In this document: one piece after another, positions 18,421 to 26,970 of the stretch | How positions within the stretch are numbered: the first letter of the stretch is position 1 | Layout: each line of letters opens with the position of its first letter | Source: Xanthomonas dyei | GTDB lineage: Bacteria; Pseudomonadota; Gammaproteobacteria; Xanthomonadales; Xanthomonadaceae | DNA length: 47,365 bases | Assembly (NCBI RefSeq): GCF_002939865.1 | Contig: NZ_MDEE01000037.1 | Location: 1-47,365, forward strand | Reading direction: 5' to 3' | Translations under genes and position numbers: made by a program | Notes under the pieces: generated by a model | Seen by the model: only the letters and a program-made list of their open reading frames with translations | What the model was told of the DNA's origin: nothing | Database searches by the model: none

Positions 18421-19569
18421 GTGAGCGCGCATTGGGTGTTGGTGGGGCCGCGAGGCAGCCGCAGGGTCGCCGCCCTGCAGCAGGCATTGCAGGCGCAGGG
18501 GCAGCCCGCGGCGACGGTGTTCGATTATCTGCAGCTGCTGGACACCGCCGCGCCGTTGCAGGACTGGCTGGCGCAGCATCCGGCCGCGCTGGTCAAGCTG
18601 GAATCGCCGGGCGAGGCGCCGGCGTTGCATCAGGCGCTGATCGTGCGCGGTTGGCATTGCCTTGGACAGCCAGGGCCGGCACCTGCGCTATTGGCGCATG
18701 GCGAACTGGCGCATCAGCACCTGTGGCATGCCGGGTTTGCAGACCTGCTCGCAACCTTGCCGGCCGCGCGCTATCTCAATCCACCGGCGGACCTGCTGGC
18801 AATGACCGACAAACTTGGCTGCCAGCAACGCTTGGCCGCGGCAAGTGTCAGTGTGCCGGCCCTGCTGGGTACGGTCGACAGCTACGCCGGCCTGCGCGAA
18901 TGCTTGCAGGCCAGCGGCTGCACCCAGGCATTTCTCAAGCCGCGCTACGGCTCCTCCGGTGCCGGCGTGCTGGCGTATCGCTGGCATCGCGATGGACGCC
19001 AGATCGCCAGCGGTTCGGCCGAGCTGGTGGTACAGGATGGCCAGGTGCGCGTGTTCAACGCCTTGCGCCAGCGCCGCTACACCCGCACCGACGAGATTGC
19101 GCCGCTGGTCGATGCGATCGCCGCGCAGGGCGCTTACCTGGAACAGTGGATTCCCAAGCCGCGCGCGCCCGGCCTGCCCGGTTATCACTACGACCTGCGC
19201 GTGGTCGCGTTCGACGGCGCAGCGCGGCAACGCGTGGCGCGTGCCAGCCGCGGCCCGTTGACCAATCTGCACCTGGGCAACCGGCGCCTGCCGGCGCAGG
19301 CCTGGCAGAGTGCCGACGTGGATGCGGCGGTGGCCAGCGTCGTGGCGCAGGCGGCCAGCGCGTTTGCCGACTGTCGCATGATCGGTTTCGACCTGATCCA
19401 GCGCGCCGGGCGCTGCCATGTGCTGGAAGCCAACGGCTTTGGCGATCTGCTGCCGCAGCTGCGCTGGCAGGGACGCACCACCTACGAAGATCAGGCAGCA
19501 CTCGGCGCCGTCGCTGCCGCTGCTGGCATGACCGTCGACACGCGCCAGGAGGGCCTGCTGCATGGCTGA
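18421..19569 (+). CDS. STM4014 family protein, ATP-grasp fold
   Basis: A 382-aa protein starting at GTG 18421, one base after the STM4015 stop. The N-terminal ~120 residues look like a Rossmann-type pre-ATP-grasp domain. The ATP-grasp part follows: MTDKLGCQQRLAAA, Lys173 in FLKPRYGSSGAG (phosphate-binding loop), HYDLRVV, and the metal-binding end HVLEANGFGDLLP. ATP-grasp enzymes join a carboxylate to an amine or thiol through an acyl-phosphate, so a ligase role is likely; the substrate is unknown. Its stop overlaps the start of the next gene by 8 bp. Confidence 0.87.
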   Translation: MSAHWVLVGPRGSRRVAALQQALQAQGQPAATVFDYLQLLDTAAPLQDWLAQHPAALVKLESPGEAPALHQALIVRGWHCLGQPGPAPALLAHGELAHQHLWHAGFADLLATLPAARYLNPPADLLAMTDKLGCQQRLAAASVSVPALLGTVDSYAGLRECLQASGCTQAFLKPRYGSSGAGVLAYRWHRDGRQIASGSAELVVQDGQVRVFNALRQRRYTRTDEIAPLVDAIAAQGAYLEQWIPKPRAPGLPGYHYDLRVVAFDGAARQRVARASRGPLTNLHLGNRRLPAQAWQSADVDAAVASVVAQAASAFADCRMIGFDLIQRAGRCHVLEANGFGDLLPQLRWQGRTTYEDQAALGAVAAAAGMTVDTRQEGLLHG

Positions 19570-20380
19570 GCTGCTGCCGGACATGCGCGCGATTGTCGGT
19601 GCGCACGACATCGTGCTGATCACCTTGGATACGCTGCGCTACGACGCTGCGCAGCGCTGTTTTGCGCGGGGCGAACTACCGGTGCTGGCGCCGTATCTGC
19701 CGGCCGACGGCTGGGAGCGGCGGCACACACCGGGCAGCTTTACGTATGCGGCGCACACGGCGTTTTTCGCGGGGTTTTTGCCGACTCCCGCGCGCCAGGG
19801 ACCGCATCCGCGCCTGTTTGCGCTGGCCTTCGATGGCAGCGAAACCATCGTTGCGCAGACCCAGGTGTTCGCCGACAGCGGCACTATCGTCGATGGCCTG
19901 GCACGTTGCGGATACCACACGCTGTGCATCGGCGGCACCGGTTTCTTCAACAAGCGCAACGCGCTGGGCGCACAGTTGCCCGGCCTGTTCCGCGAGAGCC
20001 ACTGGTCGCCGGAGTTTGGCGTCACCGCCGCCGATTCGACCGAGCGCCAGGTCGCGCTGGCCTGCGCACGCCTGGGCGACCCCGCGCTGCGCGAGACCCG
20101 CTGTTTTCTGTTCATCAACGTCTCGGCCATGCATCAGCCCAATTGCCATTACCTACCCGGCGCGGTGCGCGACGATCTCGATAGCCACTGCGCCGCGCTG
20201 CGCTATGTGGATGCCGCGCTGGCGCCGTTGTTTGCCGCACTGCGTGCGCGCGGCGGTGCGTTTGCCATCGTCTGTTCCGATCACGGCACTGCCTACGGCG
20301 AGGATGGCTACCATGGCCATCGGCTGGCCCACGAGGTGGTGATGACCGTGCCTTATGCCCATTTCCTGGTGACCCCATGA
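19562..20380 (+). CDS. STM4013/SEN3800 family hydrolase, sulfatase/alkaline phosphatase fold
   Basis: A 272-aa metallohydrolase-like protein with no signal peptide, so cytoplasmic. It has the N-terminal metal-binding strand ITLDTLRYD (Asp23), a candidate nucleophile region TPGSFTYAAHTAFFAGFLP where sulfatases carry Ser/Cys/Thr, and the C-terminal metal ligands in SDHG (near residue 240) followed by YGEDGYHGHR. It lacks the sulfatase CxPSR signature, so a phosphohydrolase or transferase role is equally possible. The ATGA overlap with the next gene (20377-20380) shows translational coupling. Confidence 0.88.
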   Translation: MAELLPDMRAIVGAHDIVLITLDTLRYDAAQRCFARGELPVLAPYLPADGWERRHTPGSFTYAAHTAFFAGFLPTPARQGPHPRLFALAFDGSETIVAQTQVFADSGTIVDGLARCGYHTLCIGGTGFFNKRNALGAQLPGLFRESHWSPEFGVTAADSTERQVALACARLGDPALRETRCFLFINVSAMHQPNCHYLPGAVRDDLDSHCAALRYVDAALAPLFAALRARGGAFAIVCSDHGTAYGEDGYHGHRLAHEVVMTVPYAHFLVTP

Positions 20381-21738
20381 GCCTGCCTTCGTTGGCCCAA
20401 TTGCTGCGCCAGCCGCCGTATCAGGCCTATTCGTACTCGTATCCGCACAAGACCAGTTACCGGCCGCTGCAGCCGGCCGTGCCGTTGTCGCAGGTCTGGG
20501 CCGACGAGCCCCGGCAAGCGCTGTTTCTGTACCTGCATATTCCGTTCTGCTCGTACCGCTGCGGGTTCTGCAATCTGTTCGCACTGGCGCGGCCGGCACC
20601 GGCGCAGGTGGAGGCGTATCTGGCGCAGATGGAGCAGCAATTGCGCGCCACAGTGCAGGCATTGGGCACGCACCGCTTCGTGCGCTTTGCGATGGGCGGC
20701 GGCACGCCGAGCTATTTGGATCCGGCGCAATTGCAGCGCGTGTTCGACATGGTGGACCGCCACGCGACGATTGCGCTGGACACCATTCCGGCCGGCATCG
20801 AGGTGTCGCCGGAAACCGTCGATGCCGAGCGGCTGCGGGTCTGCCGGCAGGCCGGCATCGATCGCGTCAGCATGGGCATCCAAAGTTTCAGCGCTGCCGA
20901 AGTGAGCGCACTGGTGCGGCCGCAGCAACGCGACACGGTGGAGCGGGCGATCGTCATCATTCGCGCCCAGGACATTCCAACGCTGAATCTGGATCTGATC
21001 TACGGCATCGCCGGGCAGACCGTGGACAGTTTCCTGGCCTCCATCGACAGCGCATTGCAGCATGCGCCCGAAGAACTCTATCTGTACCCGCTGTACGTGC
21101 GTCCGATGACCGGCCTGGGCCGGATCGAGGCCAAGGCGGGCACGCGACGCAGCTTCGTGCTGCAACCCGAGCCGCTGGACGAGCGCCTGGTGCTGTACCG
21201 CGCCGGGCGCGACCATCTGCTGGCGGCCGGCTACACGCAGGTGTCGATGCGCATGTTCCGCGCCCCGCATGCACGCGATAGCGAGGCGCCGGTGTACTGC
21301 TGCCAGAGCGATGGCATGGTGGGCATCGGCTGCGGCGCGCGCTCGTATACCGCCGGCCTGCACTACTCCAGCGAATACGGGGTCAGCCGGCGCTCGGTGG
21401 CGGAGATTCTCGAGCACTATCTGGCGCGCGATCCGGCCAGCTTCGCCTGCGCCGACTACGGCATTGCGCTGGATGCCGACGATGCCATGCGGCGGCATGC
21501 GATCCAGTCGCTGTTGGTGTTTCCGGGGCTGGACTGCGATGAGTTCCGTCAGCGCTTCGGCCGCGATTGCCTGGATGCCTTGCCGCAGCTGCAGGAGTTG
21601 CTGGCGCTGGGTCTGGCGCAACGGCACGGAGCGCTGCTGGCGCTCACCGCCGCAGGCATGGAGCGGGCCGACACCATCGGCCCGTGGCTGACCTCGGCGC
21701 CGATTGTCGAGCGTATGCAGCAGTACCAGGTCGGGTAA
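20377..21738 (+). CDS. STM4012 family radical SAM protein, HemN-like
   Basis: A 453-aa radical S-adenosylmethionine enzyme. The cluster motif is C58-x3-C62-x2-C65 within FLYLHIPFCSYRCGFC, and the SAM-binding GGGTPS lies at ~107-112, both in the HemN/HemW style. IEVSPETV, GVSRVSMGIQ-like (DRVSMGIQSF) and LNLDLIYGI motifs follow as in HemW. The tail is longer than the radical SAM core and ends in a winged-helix-like region (AGMERADTIGPWL). It is not the housekeeping HemN or HemW, because it is embedded in the STM401x operon. It starts in an ATGA overlap with the hydrolase. Confidence 0.93.
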   Translation: MSLPSLAQLLRQPPYQAYSYSYPHKTSYRPLQPAVPLSQVWADEPRQALFLYLHIPFCSYRCGFCNLFALARPAPAQVEAYLAQMEQQLRATVQALGTHRFVRFAMGGGTPSYLDPAQLQRVFDMVDRHATIALDTIPAGIEVSPETVDAERLRVCRQAGIDRVSMGIQSFSAAEVSALVRPQQRDTVERAIVIIRAQDIPTLNLDLIYGIAGQTVDSFLASIDSALQHAPEELYLYPLYVRPMTGLGRIEAKAGTRRSFVLQPEPLDERLVLYRAGRDHLLAAGYTQVSMRMFRAPHARDSEAPVYCCQSDGMVGIGCGARSYTAGLHYSSEYGVSRRSVAEILEHYLARDPASFACADYGIALDADDAMRRHAIQSLLVFPGLDCDEFRQRFGRDCLDALPQLQELLALGLAQRHGALLALTAAGMERADTIGPWLTSAPIVERMQQYQVG

Positions 21739-21745
21739 GCGGCCG

Positions 21746-22597
21746 ATGCATCTGTCATTGCTCTATCGCGGCCGGCTGAGCAGCTGCAATTACGCCTGCG
21801 ATTACTGCCCGTTCGCCAAGACCTACGACAGCCCCGCCGCGCTGCGTCGCGACGCGCAGGATCTGGCGCGGTTTATCGGCTGGGCACAGGCGCAGACGCG
21901 GCCGTTGTCGATCCTGTTCACGCCCTGGGGCGAGGGCCTGGTGCGGCGGCATTACCGCGAGGCGATGGTGCAGCTGAGCCAGCTGCCGCAGCTGCGCCGC
22001 GTAGCGATCCAGACCAACCTGTGCACGGGCATGCGCTGGCTCGACGCGGCCAATCTCGACCGCCTGGCGTTGTGGTGCACCTACCATCCCAGCCAGGTGA
22101 CGCGCGCGGCCTTCCTGCGGCGCTGCCAGGCGTTGCGCGACCGCGGCGTGCGCCACAGCGTGGGCATGGTCGCCGCGCACGCGCACATGGACGAGATCGA
22201 AGCGCTGCGTGCGGCCTTGCCCGACACCACGCCGATGTGGCTCAACGCCTTCGATCCGCGTCCGCCCGATTACTACACGCCCGAGCAGGTACGGCGCTTG
22301 AGCCGGATCGATCCGCATTTCGGCTACAACCTGACCCCGCCGCCGAGCTTCGGCGCGCCCTGCCTGACCGGCGAATCGGTGTTGTCGGTGGATGGCGACG
22401 GCACCGTGCGGCGCTGCCACTTCGTCGATACACCGCTGGGCAATCTTTACGACGGCAGTTTCGCGACGCAGTTACGTGCCCGCAGCTGCCCCAATGCGCG
22501 ATGCGATTGCTTCATCGGCTATGCGCATCGGCCGGACCTGCCGTTCCAGGCCGACTATGCAGGCGGCGTGCTGGAACGGGTGCCGGCGACGGCGTAA
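21746..22597 (+). CDS. STM4011 family radical SAM protein
   Basis: A 283-aa radical SAM enzyme, last gene of the operon. The cluster motif is C14-x3-C18-x2-C21 (SSCNYACDYCPF), right at the N-terminus. The C-terminal part has extra cysteines (GAPCLTGESVLSV, VRRCHFVD, and RSCPNARCDC) laid out like a SPASM/twitch-type auxiliary cluster domain, which in other families supports peptide or protein modification. ATG 21746 is chosen because the longer frame would run 35 bp into the previous gene; the gap after the STM4012 stop is 7 bp. Two different radical SAM enzymes in one operon suggest sequential chemistry on one substrate. Confidence 0.91.
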   Translation: MHLSLLYRGRLSSCNYACDYCPFAKTYDSPAALRRDAQDLARFIGWAQAQTRPLSILFTPWGEGLVRRHYREAMVQLSQLPQLRRVAIQTNLCTGMRWLDAANLDRLALWCTYHPSQVTRAAFLRRCQALRDRGVRHSVGMVAAHAHMDEIEALRAALPDTTPMWLNAFDPRPPDYYTPEQVRRLSRIDPHFGYNLTPPPSFGAPCLTGESVLSVDGDGTVRRCHFVDTPLGNLYDGSFATQLRARSCPNARCDCFIGYAHRPDLPFQADYAGGVLERVPATA

Positions 22598-22730
22598 GCC
22601 GGCCACTGCAGACTGGTGATTCGCCCCGGAGCGGCTGATAGCCCCCGACGCGCGTTCTTCGGCGGAATGGATGCGCGACGGAAGCGGAGTGCGCACGTAA
22701 TGCCGCCCCGAAGATTGCGGCGTGCGCCCT

Positions 22731-22903
22731 GGCCTTCGCGCACGAACATGTCGATGGTCTGTTCGATGCGTTCGGCAAAAGGTCTTCGCTCCACGGCAGC
22801 AACAGCTCGGTCTGCAGGAACGGGTACACCGTGCGACCCAGCCGGATCAGACCGGCGCGGCTCATGCGGCGGTTGTTCTGGAAGCAGCACGCCACCCACG
22901 ACG
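22731..22903 (-). pseudogene. 173-bp inverted copy of an internal plsB segment
   Basis: Read on the minus strand, this stretch repeats plsB 39604-39777 almost base for base, covering the protein segment from WVACCFQNNRRMSRAG to MFVREG. I count about five differences, including a one-base deletion plus substitution after WSED that breaks the frame. It has no start or stop of its own and sits in the 335-bp gap between the STM4011 gene and yceH. It is a decayed fragment and should not be annotated as a gene. The remaining gap sequence holds nothing recognisable. Confidence 0.93.
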
Positions 22904-22932
22904 CGGCGGCGCAGTCGCTTCAATCCCCGCGT

Positions 22933-23589
22933 TTACTCGCCCAAGCGGGTACGCAGCTCGGTCACCTGCTCGCGCAGTTCCTGCAGCTGCTCTTCCAGAC
23001 TCTGCACCCGCGCTTCCAGAGCGGCGGTGTCGGCGCCGCGTGGCGTGCTTTCGCGCGTTGCGGCTGCGGCCTGCAGCGCGTCGAGATCCAGCTCGCCACT
23101 GAGCAGGTGGGCATAACGCTCTTCGCGCTGGCCGCTGGCGCGCGGCAGTTGTACCGCCAGGTTGCGCTGGATCAGCCGGTCCAGGTGATGGCGCACGTCG
23201 TCGGTATCGTTGAAGCGCGCCAGCCGCTCGCTGCGCGCGAACAGCTCGCCCAGGGTCTGCGGTCCGCGCAACAGCAGCAGGCCGATCAGGGCCACTTGCT
23301 GGCGCGTCAGATCCAGCACGCTGCCCAGCCGGTGTTCGTAACGTTCTGCACGCGAGGAGAACTGCTGGCGCACCAGTCCTAGCGTTTCCAGCTGGCGCAG
23401 CGCGTGATGCACCACGCCGGTCTGCAGGTTCAGTACCGGCTCGCGCGCGGTCTTCTGGTTGGCGGCCACCTGTGCGGCGTTGACGGTGAGCGGGTAGGCG
23501 TCCGGGGTGGTCGCTTCCTTTTCGATCAGGCAACCAAGCACGCGGGCCTGAGCGGCATCGAGGACGGGCGGTGGCGAGGTCTCTGTCAT
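22933..23589 (-). CDS. yceH: YceH family protein (DUF480, UPF0502)
   Basis: A 218-aa cytoplasmic protein of the YceH/UPF0502 family. The family signature is clear at the start: [25 protein letters not shown], here split as [11 protein letters not shown] and [12 protein letters not shown], with two winged-helix domains following ([18 protein letters not shown] and [21 protein letters not shown]). The C-terminus (about 185-218) is a heptad coiled coil ([18 protein letters not shown]). GGAG precedes the ATG. Function is unknown; the fold suggests DNA or protein binding. It is divergent from the acid phosphatase gene. Confidence 0.93.
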   Translation of the reverse strand: MTETSPPPVLDAAQARVLGCLIEKEATTPDAYPLTVNAAQVAANQKTAREPVLNLQTGVVHHALRQLETLGLVRQQFSSRAERYEHRLGSVLDLTRQQVALIGLLLLRGPQTLGELFARSERLARFNDTDDVRHHLDRLIQRNLAVQLPRASGQREERYAHLLSGELDLDALQAAAATRESTPRGADTAALEARVQSLEEQLQELREQVTELRTRLGE

Positions 23590-23865
23590 GGGTGGCTCCA
23601 GGGGCGATCAGCCCGCAAGGATATGCCGATCCGGCATCGGCGTTCTTCGGCCCCTGCGATCGTGCAGCGTGGCGTGTCGGTATGGATGCGCCATTGCGGC
23701 GCCGGAGCCGGCAGCTGACGTGCGCGTGGGGACGCAACCAGCGCCGCCATCCGGCCACCGGCCGTCGCACCGAAAACCCGGATCGACCAGGCCAGCGGCG
23801 GTGTGCCTTTGCGGCTCTCGAATGCAGCGCCTTCGGCAGCGGCGAGCGGTGCGGCGCGAACCCGC

Positions 23866-23871
23866 TAAAAT
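23866..23871 (+). promoter_or_regulatory. Possible -10 box upstream of the acid phosphatase gene
   Basis: TAAAAT lies 38 bp upstream of ATG 23909, in the 319-bp divergent spacer 23590-23908. No matching -35 hexamer is evident. The rest of that spacer is GC-rich and holds no recognisable gene or repeat. Confidence 0.35.
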
Positions 23872-23908
23872 TGCGCTCTTCATTACCGCTCCTGTTCTGG
23901 TGGATGCC

Positions 23909-24865
23909 ATGCGCCCCTCGCTTTACGCACCGTTGTCCTTGCTCGCCTGCACTGCGCTGGCCTTGAGCGCCTGCAAGCCCGGCCAAGAGGAGATGGGCGA
24001 GCGTGCGCAAGCCGCTGCCGTGTCGGCCAACGCGGCAGCCAGTGCCGCTGCGGCGAAACAGGCCTCCACGCCCACTGCCAGCACCGCCCCAGCCGGCGAC
24101 GACAACCTCAACGCGGTGCTGTGGATGCAGCGCTCGGAGGAATACCGTGCGGTGGCCGAGCAGACCTACCGCGCTGCGGCGGACAAGCTCGATGCCGCGC
24201 TCAAGCAATCCAATTGGGATGCGCTGGTGCCGGAAGAACGCGACAATGCCGCTACCGGCCTGAAGCCGGCGGTGGTGCTGGACGTGGACGAGACCGTGCT
24301 GGACAACTCGCCCTACCAGGCGCGCCTGCTGCGCGATGGCAAGGAGTACGACGAATTGAGCTGGGACCAGTGGGTGGCCGAGAAGAAGGCCAAGCCGATC
24401 CCCGGCGTAGTGGATTTCGCCAAGGCCGCCAACGCCCGCGGCATCACCCTGATCTACATCTCCAACCGCGCCGTGCACCTCAAGGACGCCACCCTGGCCA
24501 ATCTGCGCAGCGCCGGCCTGCCGGTGGCCGACGACAGCGTGTTCCTCGGCCTGGGCACGGTGGTGCAAGGCTGCGAGCAGAACGGCAGCGAGAAGAACTG
24601 CCGTCGTCAGTTGGCTGGGCAGACCTACCGCGTGTTGATGCAGTTCGGCGACCAACTGGGCGACTTCGTACAGGTGACCGCCAACACCAGCCAGGCGCGC
24701 GGCGCGTTGCTGCAGCAGTACCACGACTGGTTCGGCGAGCGCTGGTGGATGCTGCCCAATCCCAGCTATGGCGGCTGGGAGCCGGCGCAGTTCAACAACG
24801 ATTATTCCCAACCCTGGCAGACCCGCCACGACGCCAAGCGCGCCGCACTGGAGCTTGCACGATGA
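23909..24865 (+). CDS. Lipoprotein acid phosphatase / 5'-nucleotidase, e(P4) family (HAD superfamily)
   Basis: A 318-aa outer-membrane-type lipoprotein of the HAD acid phosphatase class B / e(P4) family, which dephosphorylates nucleotides outside the cytoplasm. The signal ends in the lipobox LSAC with Cys22 as the lipidated residue. An Ala/Thr/Pro-rich linker follows. The catalytic motif is [15 protein letters not shown] (nucleophile Asp and acid/base Asp), with YISNRA as motif II and a late FGDQLGDF as motif IV. Conserved [12 protein letters not shown] near the end is typical. The frame is open upstream of ATG 23909 without coding signal. It overlaps pyrF by ATGA. Confidence 0.93.
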   Translation: MRPSLYAPLSLLACTALALSACKPGQEEMGERAQAAAVSANAAASAAAAKQASTPTASTAPAGDDNLNAVLWMQRSEEYRAVAEQTYRAAADKLDAALKQSNWDALVPEERDNAATGLKPAVVLDVDETVLDNSPYQARLLRDGKEYDELSWDQWVAEKKAKPIPGVVDFAKAANARGITLIYISNRAVHLKDATLANLRSAGLPVADDSVFLGLGTVVQGCEQNGSEKNCRRQLAGQTYRVLMQFGDQLGDFVQVTANTSQARGALLQQYHDWFGERWWMLPNPSYGGWEPAQFNNDYSQPWQTRHDAKRAALELAR

Positions 24866-25593
24866 GCCGCCCCCCCTTGCCGCTGGCCGCGCACGAGCGG
24901 CTGATCTTCGCGTTGGACGTGCCCAGCCATGACGAGGCGATCGCCTGGGTCGACCGGTTGGGCGACTCTGTGGCGTTCTACAAGATCGGCATGGAGCTGC
25001 TGGCGTCGGGCGAGTACTTCCATGTGCTCGACGCCCTGGCCAAGCGCAACAAGCGCGTGTTCGTCGACCTGAAGTTCTTCGACATCCCCGCCACCGTGGC
25101 CGGCACCATCCGCCGGCTATCGCAATGGCCGGTGAGCTATTGCACCGTGCACGGTTGGCACGCCGGCATGCTGCAGGCCGCCGCCGAGGCCAACCAGGGC
25201 GACATGCGCCTGCTGGCAGTGACCGTGCTGACCTCGATGGGGCGTCCGGACCTGGCCGCGATGGGCATCGACCGCGAACCGGTGGACGTGGTGGTGGAGC
25301 GCGCGCTGGCCGCCCAGGCCGCCGGCATCGACGGCGTGATCGCTTCCGGCCAGGAAGCCGGCCCGATCCGCCGCGCCACCGGCCCGGCCTTTTCGATCGT
25401 CTGCCCCGGCATCCGTCCCGGCGGCCCGGTCGGCGACGACCAGCAGCGCACCGTGGGCGTGGCGCAGGCCTTCACCGATGGCGCCGATGCGATTGTCGTC
25501 GGCCGGCCGATCCGCCTGGCCGCCGACCCGGCAGCGGCGGCGGCCGCTATCCAGGCCGAGATTGCGATGGCAGTAGTGCGATCTCGCGAGTAA
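24862..25593 (+). CDS. pyrF: Orotidine 5'-phosphate decarboxylase
   Basis: OMP decarboxylase, which converts OMP to UMP in the last step of pyrimidine synthesis. The 243-aa protein has LIFALDVPS, the catalytic D-x-K-x-x-D motif within [14 protein letters not shown], the TVHGW strand, and the phosphate-binding [11 protein letters not shown] near the C-terminus. It starts in an ATGA overlap with the e(P4) phosphatase gene, so the two are translationally coupled. That suits a shared nucleotide salvage/synthesis role. Confidence 0.95.
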   Translation: MSRPPLPLAAHERLIFALDVPSHDEAIAWVDRLGDSVAFYKIGMELLASGEYFHVLDALAKRNKRVFVDLKFFDIPATVAGTIRRLSQWPVSYCTVHGWHAGMLQAAAEANQGDMRLLAVTVLTSMGRPDLAAMGIDREPVDVVVERALAAQAAGIDGVIASGQEAGPIRRATGPAFSIVCPGIRPGGPVGDDQQRTVGVAQAFTDGADAIVVGRPIRLAADPAAAAAAIQAEIAMAVVRSRE

Positions 25594-25871
25594 GGCACCC
25601 CTAGTTGTTTGCAATGACGCAAGACACGCCGCTTCATCGGCCGCGCGCTTGGCGTGGGGGAATCACCCACGCAGGGTAAGGCGTAGCCCGCTGGTGAGGA
25701 TTGCGTGAAAGCCTGAATCTGTATTAGCAGGCGACCTAGACGGTGACCATCGTCTGCATGGATGTCGATGTGCGCTAGTGTCTGCGCCATATCCGCCAAG
25801 GACGGTGTGGCCGCAGCAACTAACGTTGCCGGACACTGCCGATACGGGACACCGGCTTCGGATAATGTGTC

Positions 25872-26468
25872 ATGCGAGATCTTTTCCGGCCGCTCATTGC
25901 GGCGCTGCTTTTGACTGGTATTGGCGGCTGTTCTCTCGTCGCCAACGTTCCGGAGTTGTTCCGCTACGACGAACCTACCGACGGACAACGAACGCGCCTG
26001 CGCATCGTCGGCGACGATGGCAACACCGTGATCTACCCAGGGACCACATGCGATCGCGCCAATGTTCCGGGATTCGGCCGCGCCGCTCGCGCGCTCGTGT
26101 TTGGTGGTCAAGATTTGGGCATGCCACGCCTGAGCGACACACCCAAACACCCACTGGAACTCGCCGTGCGGGCAGGTGAACCGATGGTGGTGGGCTTCAG
26201 CGCCGGTGCGGTGGCCAGTCCGACATGCCCCAAGGCGCCGCCTGGCTATCGGATGGTCTGTAACAGCCCCATCGGACATGGGCCGACCTGTGTAACGACG
26301 CGCAGCTTCGTGCCGGAATCGGGCGTTGATTACGAAGCGCATCTGGACTTCGGTGCAGGCCGCTGTCAGCTCGATGTGTATGCGCTGACGACGCGTCGCG
26401 ACGGTACGACCGAACGCCGTGCCATTGCTGCTGCGTTACCCAGCTGCCCCGCCAGCTCAAAAGAATGA
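25872..26468 (+). CDS. Putative lipoprotein of unknown function
   Basis: A 198-aa predicted lipoprotein: basic start MRDLFRP, hydrophobic core, and a lipobox-like GIGGC with Cys20. The mature part has six further cysteines (in TTCDRA, SPTCPK, MVCNSP, PTCVTT, GRCQLD and PSCPAS), which suggests disulfides in the periplasm. LRIVGDDGNTVIYPGTTCD is followed by a DFGAGRCQLDVYAL strand near the end. No Shine-Dalgarno sequence precedes ATG 25872, but GATAAT sits at 25861, so the mRNA may be nearly leaderless. I do not recognise the family. It stands alone after pyrF, 278 bp downstream. Confidence 0.75.
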   Translation: MRDLFRPLIAALLLTGIGGCSLVANVPELFRYDEPTDGQRTRLRIVGDDGNTVIYPGTTCDRANVPGFGRAARALVFGGQDLGMPRLSDTPKHPLELAVRAGEPMVVGFSAGAVASPTCPKAPPGYRMVCNSPIGHGPTCVTTRSFVPESGVDYEAHLDFGAGRCQLDVYALTTRRDGTTERRAIAAALPSCPASSKE

Positions 26469-26544
26469 TGACCATGTCCTACCTCTGGTCACCCAACGCT
26501 GCAATCCTGCACCCATCGAATGACCCTTCGCCGACTGGCAAGCG

Positions 26545-26664
26545 ATGGACTACGCGACGGTCAAGCAGGTGAGTGCGCAATACGTTGCCCAGTGCAGTCA
26601 AGAGTTCGCACGCAGTTTCCCAGGCTTGTTTAACGAAGCCGCTATCGCCGTAGCGGCTGAATAA
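26545..26664 (+). CDS. Small ORF, possibly the tail of a decayed gene
   Basis: A 39-codon frame that reads like real protein (MDYATVKQVSAQYVAQ, then CSQEFARSFPGLFNEAAIAV). No ribosome binding site precedes ATG 26545, and an in-frame stop lies 24 bases upstream at 26521. A different frame upstream (from 26469, reading MTMSYLWSPNAAILHPSND) could be the earlier part of the same gene, so a frameshifted remnant is likely. It may instead be a genuine small protein. Confidence 0.3.
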   Translation: MDYATVKQVSAQYVAQCSQEFARSFPGLFNEAAIAVAAE

Positions 26665-26694
26665 TCAAGATCTTAGGCAAAGACTCTTAAAGTG

Positions 26695-26723
26695 TTGCTT
26701 TAACGTTAAAGTCTGGTTAGCAT
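26695..26723 (+). promoter_or_regulatory. Candidate sigma-70 promoter of a small RNA
   Basis: TTGCTT (26695-26700) and TAGCAT (26718-26723) are separated by exactly 17 bp. The position is right for starting the structured transcript that ends at the terminator near 26821. No plus-strand protein gene follows. Confidence 0.5.
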
Positions 26724-26729
26724 GCCGCG

Positions 26730-26821
26730 TCCGATGTCAGTCGGAAGCTGTGCCACTCATTGTCCACCGGGCTTGTCCCGGTTTTCGAAGGGATCGGGCC
26801 GTGTGCCCGATCCTTTTTTTT
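26730..26821 (+). ncRNA. Candidate small regulatory RNA (~90 nt)
   Basis: Between a plausible promoter and a strong terminator lie three consecutive hairpins: TCCGA/TCGGA around 26730-26746, ACCGGG-CTTGT-CCCGGT around 26765-26781, and the 9-bp terminator stem. No open frame of interest lies here, and the next plus-strand gene is ~10 kb away. This promoter-stems-terminator layout is typical of trans-acting small RNAs. I could not match it to a named Xanthomonas sRNA. The 5' end is an estimate from the -10 box. Confidence 0.5.
26791..26821 (+). terminator. Rho-independent terminator
   Basis: A perfect 9-bp stem GGATCGGGC/GCCCGATCC (26791-26799 with 26805-26813), loop CGTGT, then eight Ts (26814-26821). 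The T-run is on the plus strand only, so it does not serve the minus-strand halogenase gene. The rest of the spacer to 26970 has no recognised feature. Confidence 0.88.
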
Positions 26822-26970
26822 GGCCGACGCCCGGCGCAGATGCGCCGCTGCCACCCGACTGCGCACCGTGCTGGGAGCGGGGTCTTCGGCACGATCGCAC
26901 GCCACCCCGGCACCGCCTCGCCAAGGGCGTGAGGCGCTCGCCCGGTACTGATCGCTGCACCGGCGGGCAC

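Noticed and set aside
20377..21738. Assignment of this gene as hemN or hemW
   Set aside because: Motifs are shared, but the operon context and the longer C-terminus fit the STM4012 family.
22512..22895. 127-aa minus-strand frame containing a PlsB-like segment
   Set aside because: Only 173 bp match plsB and the frame breaks after WSED; treated as a pseudogene fragment.
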